A program made the position numbers and the translations under genes. A stretch of 12,388 bases of DNA from Chloroflexota bacterium (GTDB lineage: Bacteria > Chloroflexota > Anaerolineae > Promineifilales > Promineifilaceae), in assembly GCA_963169155.1 (NCBI GenBank), contig CAUJGI010000060.1:1-12388 (forward strand), written 5' to 3'. Below, piece by piece: positions 6,020-12,388 of this stretch. The stretch's first letter is position 1. Each line of letters opens with the position of its first letter. The notes beneath the pieces were generated by a model. It searched no databases. It was not told the origin of the DNA and saw nothing but the letters and a program-made list of their open reading frames with translations.

Positions 6020-7174
6020 ATGATTTATAAGCGCAAAAAGCTGGAAGAGATCGAACAGATGGCCCTGGCACCTTACGGGCTGAAAAGCGCTGACAGCCAG
6101 GGGCGCGTCTACCCGGAAAAAGAATCGGAATCCCGCCCCGCGTTTGAGCGGGACCGCGACCGGATCATTCACACCACCGCTTTTCGTCGCCTGGAGTACA
6201 AAACTCAGGTTTTTGTCTACTACGAAGGGGATCATTACCGCACCCGCCTGACCCACACGCTGGAAGTTGCCCAACTCGGCCGTTCATTGGCGCGCGGCCT
6301 GGGCTGCAACGAGGAACTCACCGAAGCCATTTGCCTGGCGCACGATCTGGGGCATCCGCCCTTTGGCCACGCCGGGGAGTATGCGCTCAATGCCCTGATG
6401 GCCGAGTATGGCGGCTTTAACCACAACACGCAGAGCTACCGCATTGTCACCCAGTTGGAGGAGCGCTACCGGGACTTTCCGGGGCTGAATCTGACCTATG
6501 AAACGCGCGAAGGGATGATCAAGCACGAGACGGATTACGACAAAAGTGATGCCCAGGCGTACGAGCCCGACAAACGCGGCTCGCTGGAAGCGCAGATTGC
6601 CAACCTGGCCGATGAAATTGCCTACAACGCCCACGATCTGGATGACGGGCTGCGGGCAGGCATGTTTGACATGGCCGCGCTGAACGATCTGACGCTGTGG
6701 CAGGAGCTGAGGGAAATTGTGGGTTGGCAGTCGGAACGGCCGTTGCCCAACATCACCCGCCATGAACTCATCCGTGAATTGATTGGCCAATCGGTCATGA
6801 ACGTCCTGGAAACGACTGGCCAAAAGCTGATCCAGCACAACATCGATTCCCCGGAGAAGGTGCAAATCCATCCCGAAAATTTGGTTAGCTACTCGCCCGA
6901 GTTCAAAACCAAGGTGCGCCAACTCAAAAGATTCTTGCTAGACAGCATGTACCATCACTACCGGCTTATCCGCATGCAAACCAAGGCCGAGCGTTTTGTC
7001 ACCGGGCTGTTCGAGGCGTATGCCACCGAGCCAAACATGCTGCCCACCGAAGTGAAAAACAAGCTCGACCACGCCCCGCTGCACCGGGTCATCACCGACT
7101 ACATCGCCGGGATGACCGACCGGTATGCCCTGGATGAGTGGGAAAAGCTGTTTGATCCATACCGCCGCGCCTGA
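6020..7174 (+). CDS. dgt: Deoxyguanosinetriphosphate triphosphohydrolase (dGTPase), HD superfamily
   Basis: 384 residues, the length of the shorter dGTPase type (the E. coli enzyme is over 500). It hydrolyses dGTP (often other dNTPs in this subgroup) to the nucleoside and tripolyphosphate, adjusting cytoplasmic dNTP pools. HD-domain metal ligands are visible in order: H79 in 'TRLTHTLEV', H108-D109 in 'LAHDLGHPPFGHAGE', and D198 in 'LADEIAY'. 'RDRIIHTTAFRRLEYKTQVF' (46-65) and 'GGFNHNTQS' (131-139) are further family signatures, and the conserved C-terminal helical region is complete. The start is fixed by AGGAGG. It is divergent from the LysM operon, with a palindromic element in between. In many bacteria dgt precedes dnaG and rpoD; that order is absent here. 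An inverted heptad repeat follows the stop by about 10 bp. Confidence 0.96.
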   Translation: MIYKRKKLEEIEQMALAPYGLKSADSQGRVYPEKESESRPAFERDRDRIIHTTAFRRLEYKTQVFVYYEGDHYRTRLTHTLEVAQLGRSLARGLGCNEELTEAICLAHDLGHPPFGHAGEYALNALMAEYGGFNHNTQSYRIVTQLEERYRDFPGLNLTYETREGMIKHETDYDKSDAQAYEPDKRGSLEAQIANLADEIAYNAHDLDDGLRAGMFDMAALNDLTLWQELREIVGWQSERPLPNITRHELIRELIGQSVMNVLETTGQKLIQHNIDSPEKVQIHPENLVSYSPEFKTKVRQLKRFLLDSMYHHYRLIRMQTKAERFVTGLFEAYATEPNMLPTEVKNKLDHAPLHRVITDYIAGMTDRYALDEWEKLFDPYRRA

Positions 7175-7184
7175 GCCTGGTAAA

Positions 7185-7253
7185 AAGTGATAAAGTGATA
7201 AGTGAAAAGTGAGATTTGTAGACTTTTCACTTTTTACTTATTACTTTTCACTT
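7185..7253. repeat. Inverted heptad-periodic repeat (AAGTGA / TCACTT units)
   Basis: Four AAGTGA units start at 7185, 7193, 7200 and 7207. After a short loop they are mirrored by four units at 7227 (TCACTT), 7234 (TTACTT), 7241 (TTACTT) and 7248 (TCACTT), spaced exactly 7 bp. The best-paired core is an 11-bp perfect stem, 7200-7210 with 7222-7232, followed by TTTTTACTT, so it may also terminate dgt transcription. The array ends one base before the ATG of the next gene. Confidence 0.7.
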
Positions 7254-7254
7254 C

Positions 7255-8532
7255 ATGAGAATGCGTCGTCTTTTCCGCACGTTCAAACTGCTGCTTCTGG
7301 CCGGTTTCTTCCTATTAATATTTACCCGTGAATGGCCCCCGTATGGCGATGAATATTACCGCATTACCCAGCTGGTGGGGCAGCGCCAATTTGACTTCTT
7401 AACCTGGGAAGTGAATGCTGTGGCGGCCAAAGCTGGCGCAGTGCTGGCGAACAGCGATGCCTTTTTGGATGAAGCCCGTCGGAAGCAGGCGGTGCTGGAT
7501 TACCTGGTGCTGATCCAAAGGGTGCAGCAGCTCGATGCTCAGATCAACCAGATATATGCTGCTCCTTCGGTGGTAGACGCTGCGGCGGCTACGGCCGTTT
7601 ACCAAACCGAACTCGCCCAGGCCCGCCGCGATCTGGCTGAACTACAGCCGGTGGCCGAGGCGATTGTGCAGGACCAGGTGGGTGACATCCTGGTGGAGGA
7701 AGGGTTTGGCGTGCTGGGCCAGGCGTGGCCCCCGGTGATGATGCAGATGACGCCGCTGCCCTCCCTGCTCATCGTTTCCCCACGTGATCGGATTGAGCGC
7801 ATTTATGGCGTGTCGCTGATTCCGGGATTGTCGACAGCGGAAAAGGATGCGTTGGAAACGGCCGTTTTTGACCAGCTGAACCTCTCCGCCCTGGTGGTGC
7901 CCATCGGCGGGTTGGGCACTTACCCGGCCATGATCATGGAAACCAGCAACCTCAACTGGCTGGCCGAAGTGACCGCCCACGAATGGTCGCACCACTGGAT
8001 GACTTTTTTCCCCGTCGGCTGGAATTACGGCGATCCCCAGGTGCGTATCATCAACGAAACCATTGCCTCCCTCTTTGACCAGGAGATTGGCACCCGGATG
8101 ATAAACCGCTACTACCTGGAATTTGCGCCGCCGCCAGTTACGTCACCACCACCGGCCGCTTTGACCACGCCTGTCGAGCCGCCCGCGTTTGACTACGGTA
8201 CCGAACTGGCCGCCACGCGCGTGCGTGCTGAGGAGCTCTTGGCCATGGGGGATATCGAAGGCGCGGAGGCGTACATGGAGGAGCGGCGTCTCATCTTTTT
8301 GCAAAATGGGTATGGGATTCGCAAGTTGAACCAGGCGTATTTTGCTTTTTACGGAGCCTACGGTGCGGTGCCGGGAGCCATCGGCAGCGACCCTACCGGG
8401 CCGATGCTGCGCGACATTTTGGCCCACACCGGCTCCCCACGTGACTTCATGGAGACAGTCGCCCCCATTGCCACCTTCGCCGATTTGCAGGAGATTTGGG
8501 CTGAAGTGATGGAAGTGGCGGAACGGCCGTAA
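7255..8532 (+). CDS. Membrane-anchored HExxH metalloprotease-like protein, family not recognised
   Basis: 425 residues. A basic start (MRMRRLFR) and one hydrophobic helix (about 9-23) suggest an uncleaved anchor with the bulk outside. A long helical region (about 35-150, Ala/Gln/Asp-rich, probable coiled coil) is followed by a compact domain with 'TAHEWSHHW', a zinc-binding H242-E243-x-x-H246. A Glu follows 21 residues later (E268 in 'INETIASLF') and suits the third ligand of a gluzincin. A Pro-rich segment lies at about 290-315, then a C-terminal helical region. This predicts a zinc peptidase, but I cannot name a family or substrate. The ATG at 7255 and another two codons on (7261) both lack an RBS because a repeat array abuts them. 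The last codons and stop use an ACGGCCGT palindrome (8523-8530). It converges with a TPR gene 3 bp away. Confidence 0.8.
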   Translation: MRMRRLFRTFKLLLLAGFFLLIFTREWPPYGDEYYRITQLVGQRQFDFLTWEVNAVAAKAGAVLANSDAFLDEARRKQAVLDYLVLIQRVQQLDAQINQIYAAPSVVDAAAATAVYQTELAQARRDLAELQPVAEAIVQDQVGDILVEEGFGVLGQAWPPVMMQMTPLPSLLIVSPRDRIERIYGVSLIPGLSTAEKDALETAVFDQLNLSALVVPIGGLGTYPAMIMETSNLNWLAEVTAHEWSHHWMTFFPVGWNYGDPQVRIINETIASLFDQEIGTRMINRYYLEFAPPPVTSPPPAALTTPVEPPAFDYGTELAATRVRAEELLAMGDIEGAEAYMEERRLIFLQNGYGIRKLNQAYFAFYGAYGAVPGAIGSDPTGPMLRDILAHTGSPRDFMETVAPIATFADLQEIWAEVMEVAERP

Positions 8533-8535
8533 CCG

Positions 8536-8937
8536 TCAATCCGCCTCCCGCAGCAGGCGGACGATGCGGTTGGCGTCGTTCCAGTTTTCGTCGGAGGGGT
8601 CGGATTGGGCGAGGTACGCTTCCATATCGGCGAGGGCCTGGGGGAAACGGCCGCTTTCCAGCCACATGATCCCCCGGTTGAACAACGCCAGACTGTAGGT
8701 AGGATCTTCTGCCAGCAGCGCGTCAAAGTCGGCAATCGCCTCATCAATGCGCCCCAACTCGCGCCCCAGCAAAATGCCCCGATGCAGCCGCGCCGCCCGA
8801 AACGTGGGATCAACGTTATAGGCGCGGCCGAAGTAGTGCACCGCCCGCTCAAACTCGCGGGCTATGCTGTTTTGAATGCCAAAATAACGGTGCAGCCCAC
8901 CCCAGGTATACAGCAGCCACGCCCACAAAAATCGCAT
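8536..8937 (-). CDS. Small TPR-repeat protein
   Basis: 133 residues from the ATG at 8937. After an aromatic, hydrophobic N-terminus (MRFLWAWLLYTW, possibly membrane-associated) come helices arranged as about two and a half tetratricopeptide repeats. These cover roughly 26-44, 45-78 ('LGRIDEAIADFDALLAEDP') and 79-112 ('YSLALFNRGIMWLESGRF'). TPRs mediate protein-protein contacts; the partner is unknown. This start is preferred over an in-frame ATG 25 codons upstream (9012). It has a good GAGG-type RBS about 7 nt before it, and the extra codons are simply the arm of an inverted repeat. It is tail-to-tail with the metalloprotease-like gene and separated from the CoaE fusion by the repeat. Confidence 0.85.
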   Translation of the reverse strand: MRFLWAWLLYTWGGLHRYFGIQNSIAREFERAVHYFGRAYNVDPTFRAARLHRGILLGRELGRIDEAIADFDALLAEDPTYSLALFNRGIMWLESGRFPQALADMEAYLAQSDPSDENWNDANRIVRLLREAD

Positions 8938-8979
8938 CAGGCCACCTCTCGGCAGGAAATTGGCGAACCAAACGGTTTT

Positions 8980-9065
8980 TTGACGCAAAGGCGCAAAGGA
9001 TGCAAGAAGCAAAGAAAAAGCTTTGCCTCTTTTACCCCTTTTACTTCTTTGCTTCTTTGCGTCAA
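8980..9065. repeat. Inverted repeat of GCAAAG / CTTTGC units
   Basis: Outer arms TTGACGCAAAG (8980-8990) and CTTTGCGTCAA (9055-9065) are perfect inverse complements. Further GCAAAG units (8993-8998, 9009-9014) are mirrored by CTTTGC (9021-9026, 9047-9052), and the innermost pair forms its own 6-bp hairpin. T-runs flank both ends on the plus strand (8975-8980, 9066-9070). It fills most of the 158-bp gap between the TPR gene and the CoaE fusion and resembles in style, not in sequence, the heptad array after dgt. Confidence 0.7.
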
Positions 9066-9095
9066 TTTTTCGTTGCTTGTCCCGGCGTTCATCGC

Positions 9096-10358
9096 TTACC
9101 CAGCCCGCGTGTCGCGCAGCAGCCGCACCAGGTAGGTGGTCCCCTCTGGCTGTGACTCTTCGATGGCCAGCTGCCAGCCGCGCGTCATTTCTTCAAATGG
9201 CATTGGCACATAATCCTCGGCCTCAAACAGCTCGCGGATGGGCGCGGGAATGTCCTCTGGCAAGAAGGCGACGAGGATTTGCCCCATATGGGTGGCGGCC
9301 GAAATCTCGATATCTTCCAGCACTGCCTTGCCCGTTTGCGAGGCCATCTCCAGCGGGTAAATGTATATCTCGTCGATGCGGGCCACCTGGCTGTCGATGT
9401 TGTAGCCCAGCACGGCGCTAATCTCCGTGCCCACCTGGCCGATAAAGTAGCCGCGCTCGCTTAACGCCATCAGCAGCTCAGCGCGCTTCATTTGCACCTT
9501 GCCATCGGTGGCTTTTTGGATGAGCAGCAAAATGGACGGGATGTCAGACGGCCGTGCCCGGCGGACCTGCAAATCGTCAGGGCGCTCGCTGAGCTTGAGG
9601 CGGGGCGGACGGATTTCGCCCGTGCCCTTGCGCGGGGTGGCCGCCTTGTGAGAGAGCAGCCGCCCGGTGAGCGGCTTGGCACCCGACGTTTCTGTTTCGT
9701 CGGGTCGTGGCAGACGATTCATGGCCGCGGCGGTGGCCGGGTCGGGCAGGCGTGACCAGGCGATGTTGAACTGGGCTTCGGTATCTTTCATCAATCCATT
9801 GGTGTCGATGAGCACGTCGGACTGGGCCACCTTTTCTTCCTGCGGCGGCTGGGCTTTGATGCGCACGGCCGCTACCTCCGTTTCCATGCCCCGGCAGACG
9901 CGCAATCGTTCCAGCTGGCGCTGCGGGCTGCACCGCGTCACCCAAACCTGGTGGCAAATAGTGCGCAGGTTGCCTTCCAGCAGCTTAATGGCCTCAATGA
10001 AGATGACGCGTTGTTTGCTGGCCAGAATGCGAGTGTCTACTTCTTTGCCCACGGCGGGATGCACCATCGCTTCCAAATCGCGCATGGCGGACGGGTCGGC
10101 AAACACAATTTCCCCCAACCGGGCGCGGTTGATACGGCCGTCTTCCCGCCGCACATCTGCGCCAAAAGCAACGGCAATGGCGGCCTGCATCGTGGCATCG
10201 TTGTCCATCAGCTCATGCACGATCTTGTCGGCGTCAATGGTCAGGGCACCGTGGTCGTAGGCCAGCCGCATTACGGCCGATTTGCCCGTGGCGATGTTGC
10301 CCGTCAGCCCCACAATCACTTTTCCGGCGTAGGTTGTTGCTTCGGCGGTGTCATTCAT
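9096..10358 (-). CDS. coaE: Dephospho-CoA kinase fused to a GNAT-like domain
   Basis: 420 residues, twice the usual CoaE length of about 200. The first part (about 12-190) is a full dephospho-CoA kinase, the last step of CoA synthesis (ATP-dependent 3'-phosphorylation). It shows a P-loop 'GLTGNIATGKS' (17-27), 'IDADKIVHELM' (41-51), a conserved 'MVHPAV' and the closing 'AQPPQEEKVAQSDVLIDTNG' block (169-188). A Pro/Thr/Lys-rich linker (about 205-262) leads to a GNAT-like domain (263-418): 'LQVRRARPSDIPSILLLI', a 'ARIDEIYIYP' strand, and 'SQTGKAVLEDIEISA' where GNATs have the acetyl-CoA loop R/Q-x-x-G-x-G/A. The first loop residue is Ser here. The ATG at 10358 is chosen over an upstream frame extension (to 10490) because CoaE homology starts here and GGGAG lies 8 nt before it. 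It overlaps the ABC-F stop by 8 bp. Confidence 0.93.
   Translation of the reverse strand: MNDTAEATTYAGKVIVGLTGNIATGKSAVMRLAYDHGALTIDADKIVHELMDNDATMQAAIAVAFGADVRREDGRINRARLGEIVFADPSAMRDLEAMVHPAVGKEVDTRILASKQRVIFIEAIKLLEGNLRTICHQVWVTRCSPQRQLERLRVCRGMETEVAAVRIKAQPPQEEKVAQSDVLIDTNGLMKDTEAQFNIAWSRLPDPATAAAMNRLPRPDETETSGAKPLTGRLLSHKAATPRKGTGEIRPPRLKLSERPDDLQVRRARPSDIPSILLLIQKATDGKVQMKRAELLMALSERGYFIGQVGTEISAVLGYNIDSQVARIDEIYIYPLEMASQTGKAVLEDIEISAATHMGQILVAFLPEDIPAPIRELFEAEDYVPMPFEEMTRGWQLAIEESQPEGTTYLVRLLRDTRAG
10351..10358 (-). promoter_or_regulatory. Start/stop overlap coupling ABC-F and coaE
   Basis: On the minus strand ATGAATGA holds the coaE ATG (10358-10356) and the ABC-F stop TGA (10353-10351) in another frame. 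With the GGGAG RBS inside the ABC-F gene this predicts translational coupling and one operon. Confidence 0.8.
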
Positions 10359-12384
10359 GCAGTGTCTCCCATTGTTCCAGCAGTTCGGCCAGCTTGGCTT
10401 CGGCGGCGGCGTATGCCTCGCCGAGCGTTTGTATCTTAGCAAATGATTCGGCGGTTGTCGCCTCTTGCAGTGCCTCACTAATTTGGGCAATTTCCGCTTC
10501 GGCGGCTTCGATGGCTTGTTCGACCTCGGCCAGCGCTTCGGCCTGGCGGCGCAGCGCGTTTTTGCTGATCTGGCTGCCGTTGCTGCTGCTGCGCGCCGTT
10601 TTTTCCGCTTCGCGCACCTGGGCCGCTGCTTCTTTGGTGGCTTCGGCTTCCTGTTCGCGAATGGCTAGATAGGTTTGGTAGCCACCATCATAGACGCGAA
10701 GACGGCCGTCTTCCAACGCCCAAATCTGGGTGGCCAGGGCATTCACTAAATACCGGTCGTGCGAGACCATCAAAATGGTGCCGCTGAACTGCTCCAGCGC
10801 CTCCTGCAATGCCTCCTGCGACGGAATGTCCAGGTGGTTGGTTGGCTCATCCAGCAGCAAAAAGTTGGCCCCGCGCAGCGCCAGGATAGCCAGCGCCAGC
10901 CGCCCGCGCTCGCCGCCGCTGAGCATATTCACCTTTTTGTACACGTCGTCCTCGCGGAACAAAAAGCGGGCCAGGTAGTTGCGCGCCTCGCTGATGGGCA
11001 GGTTGCGGAAGTTGAGCAGCTCGTCCAGCACGCTGTTTTCCAGGTTCAGGCTGTCGTGCGCCTGGGCAAAGTAGCCGATTTGCAGGCTGGCACCCAAAAC
11101 CACGTCGCCATGCAGCGGTTCCAGCCGCTCCAACACGGTTTTGAGGAAGGTGGTTTTGCCCGCGCCGTTGGGACCAATCAGCCCGGCACATTCCAGCCGC
11201 CGCAGCTCAATATTTTCGGCTTCGAACAATGGGTTACCGGGATAACCAATGGTCAACTCTTTGGTGCGCAAAACAAGTTCGCCGCTGCGCATTTCGGTGT
11301 TCAGGTGGAGGCGCAGGGTAGATGGCCGTAGCGGCGGTCTTAGCTCGCCAATCTGCTGCTGTAGTTCGCCAACATTGGTGGCCACACGGCCGTACTTGGT
11401 AATGCCGTAGTGGTTGTCCGTTTGCAGCCACCCTTTGCTGTTGAGCATACCAAGTGCGGGCAGGCCGCCCATTTGAACGGCCGTAACCTCCCGCGCCAAC
11501 CGGCTCAGCTTGCCCTGGGCCATTTGCGTGCGCTGCCCGGCAATATTGCGCCGGATGAAATCCATCTCTTTCTCGATGTGCTGCTGGAAATCCTCGTACG
11601 CCTGGATGTGCTGCTGCCATCGCTCCTGCCGCTGCTGCACGTAGGCCGAGTAGTTGCCGCGATAATGCTCCATGCTGCTGCGGTTCATTTCCCAGATGTT
11701 GGTCACGACCCGGTCCAAAAAATAGCGATCGTGGCTCACCACGAGAATCGCGCCGTCCCACGTCTTCAGCATCCCTTCCAGCCACTCAATCGCCGCCACG
11801 TCCAGGTGGTTTGTCGGCTCATCCATGATGAGCAGATCGGGCCTTTCCAGCAGCAGACGGCCCAGCAGCAGGCGCGTTTTCTGGCCGCCGCTCAGGTGCG
11901 GCAGCGGCATCTGCCAATCTTCCTCGGCAAAACCCAGCCCGGTGAGCACCTGCCGGATGCGAATCTGGTAGTCGTAGCCACCCGCATGTTCAAACCGCTC
12001 TTGCCGCTGGCTGTAGCTGGCCATCAACTCCTCGGAATGATCGCCCTCGGCCATCTGCTGCTCCATCTGGCGCAGCGCCGCTTCGTCCTCGCGCAGGCTG
12101 TCGAAGACGGTGAGCATTTCTTCAAAGACGCTGTTTTCCTGCCCGGCAAACGCCTGGGCGGCTTCTTGCGGCAGGTAGCCCAGGCGGGTACCCCGCGCAA
12201 TTTGCACGCTGCCCGCACTGGGCTGCGCCAATCCGGCCAGAATCAGCAGCAGGGTGGTTTTGCCCACGCCGTTGGGGCCAACCAGCCCTACCTTGCCGCC
12301 GTCGGGAATGCTGCCGCTGACGCCGGTGAAGACGTCGAATGCGCCAAACGCCTGGCCAATGTTGTGTGCCGTCAAAAGTGCCAT
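10351..12384 (-). CDS. ABC-F family ATPase (ribosome-associated type)
   Basis: 677 residues with two complete nucleotide-binding domains and no membrane segments. NBD1: Walker A GPNGVGKT (36-43), signature LSGGQ (164-168), Walker B LLIMDEP (184-190), H-loop SHD (217-219). NBD2: GPNGAGKT (404-411), LSGGE (488-492), LLLDEP (509-514), SHD (541-543). All catalytic residues are present. ABC-F proteins bind the ribosomal E site and act on stalled translation (EttA, Uup, YdiF-like groups) or antibiotic protection. The inter-domain linker (about 245-365) is long: after the usual 'GKLSRLAREV' there are about 50 more residues, including 'GWLQTDNHYGITKYGR' (318-333), before NBD2. A charged Ala/Glu-rich coiled-coil tail spans 570-677, as in Uup-like members. 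The ATG at 12384 starts a perfect family N-terminus ('MALLTAHNIGQAFG'), with only four upstream bases visible. The exact subgroup is not assigned. Confidence 0.96.
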   Translation of the reverse strand: MALLTAHNIGQAFGAFDVFTGVSGSIPDGGKVGLVGPNGVGKTTLLLILAGLAQPSAGSVQIARGTRLGYLPQEAAQAFAGQENSVFEEMLTVFDSLREDEAALRQMEQQMAEGDHSEELMASYSQRQERFEHAGGYDYQIRIRQVLTGLGFAEEDWQMPLPHLSGGQKTRLLLGRLLLERPDLLIMDEPTNHLDVAAIEWLEGMLKTWDGAILVVSHDRYFLDRVVTNIWEMNRSSMEHYRGNYSAYVQQRQERWQQHIQAYEDFQQHIEKEMDFIRRNIAGQRTQMAQGKLSRLAREVTAVQMGGLPALGMLNSKGWLQTDNHYGITKYGRVATNVGELQQQIGELRPPLRPSTLRLHLNTEMRSGELVLRTKELTIGYPGNPLFEAENIELRRLECAGLIGPNGAGKTTFLKTVLERLEPLHGDVVLGASLQIGYFAQAHDSLNLENSVLDELLNFRNLPISEARNYLARFLFREDDVYKKVNMLSGGERGRLALAILALRGANFLLLDEPTNHLDIPSQEALQEALEQFSGTILMVSHDRYLVNALATQIWALEDGRLRVYDGGYQTYLAIREQEAEATKEAAAQVREAEKTARSSSNGSQISKNALRRQAEALAEVEQAIEAAEAEIAQISEALQEATTAESFAKIQTLGEAYAAAEAKLAELLEQWETLHE

Positions 12385-12388
12385 AGCC

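Larger units (their letters stand above)
189..11484. repeat. Dispersed palindrome ACGGCCGT, 16 exact copies
   Basis: Copies start at 189, 2266, 4752, 5047, 5281, 5490, 5879, 6736, 7591, 7858, 8523, 9548, 10134, 10702, 11386 and 11477. Five extend to AACGGCCGTT (188, 5046, 5489, 6735, 7857). ACGGCCG followed by another base is seen at 1425, 2590, 3489, 8647, 9865 and 10273. Inside genes the copies fall in all three codon phases: Thr-Ala-Val five times, Arg-Pro five times and Gly-Arg four times. Two copies are intergenic. Spacing is irregular, with a cluster of six within 4752-5886. Confidence 0.85.

Noticed and set aside
6284..6922. Long minus-strand frame opposite dgt
   Set aside because: Antisense shadow; dgt motifs are intact on the plus strand.
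7185..7253. Possible CRISPR-like array
   Set aside because: Units are only 6-8 bp, contiguous and inverted, without spacers; no cas genes nearby.
8938..9012. 25-codon N-terminal extension of the TPR frame
   Set aside because: It is encoded by the arm of an inverted repeat and a good RBS supports the ATG at 8937.
9667..10260. Long plus-strand frame opposite the CoaE-GNAT gene
   Set aside because: Antisense shadow with no recognisable motif; CoaE motifs are clear on the minus strand.
10359..10490. 44-codon N-terminal extension of the CoaE frame
   Set aside because: It lies wholly inside the 3' end of the ABC-F gene, is Pro/Arg/His-rich with no CoaE similarity, and a good RBS precedes the internal ATG at 10358.
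10500..10640. Ala/Glu-rich low complexity that might suggest a separate small gene
   Set aside because: It is the in-frame coiled-coil tail of the ABC-F protein, as seen in Uup-like members.

Overview
The window (12,388 bp, moderately high GC) looks like chromosomal DNA of a Chloroflexota bacterium, probably Anaerolineae or a relative. That is inference. It rests on extracytoplasmic proteins with Thr/Pro-rich linkers, a DivIC-like protein with a Pro/Thr tail, twin CpaB-like SAF proteins, an NrtR-type Nudix regulator and a CoaE fused to a GNAT-like domain. There is no rRNA, no recognisable tRNA, no insertion sequence and no CRISPR array.

Layout. 1-189 (+): C-terminal end of an M3 oligoendopeptidase. 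246-911 (+): DtxR-family regulator with a C-terminal FeoA/SH3-like domain, apparently expressed as a leaderless mRNA. 920-1615 (-): NrtR-like Nudix plus winged-helix regulator. 1654-1685: strong minus-strand intrinsic terminator ending the next operon. 1711-4163 (-): two tandem CpaB/SAF membrane-anchored proteins. 4164-4660: a 497-bp gene-free stretch holding a composite repeated regulatory array and weak dyads. 4661-5812 (-): a DivIC/FtsB-like protein downstream of a membrane-anchored double-LysM protein, an envelope or division operon. 5813-6019: divergent promoter region plus a 70-bp palindromic element. 6020-7174 (+): dGTP triphosphohydrolase. 7185-7253: a heptad-periodic inverted repeat. 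7255-8532 (+): membrane-anchored HExxH metalloprotease-like protein of a family I do not recognise. 8536-8937 (-): small TPR protein. 8980-9065: another inverted repeat built of GCAAAG/CTTTGC units. 9096-12384 (-): ABC-F ATPase translationally coupled to a CoaE-GNAT fusion.

How the parts relate. Most genes are housekeeping: nucleotide pool control, CoA synthesis, ribosome-associated ABC-F, division and envelope. They sit among small envelope operons and two regulators whose canonical ligand or metal residues are partly missing. The most striking window-wide signal is not a gene. The palindrome ACGGCCGT occurs 16 times exactly, where well under one is expected by composition. It occurs in all three codon phases nearly equally (5/5/4) and twice between genes, so it appears to be selected or propagated at the DNA level, much like HIP1 in cyanobacteria. 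Three different intergenic inverted-repeat elements add to the picture of a genome with lineage-specific short repeat families.
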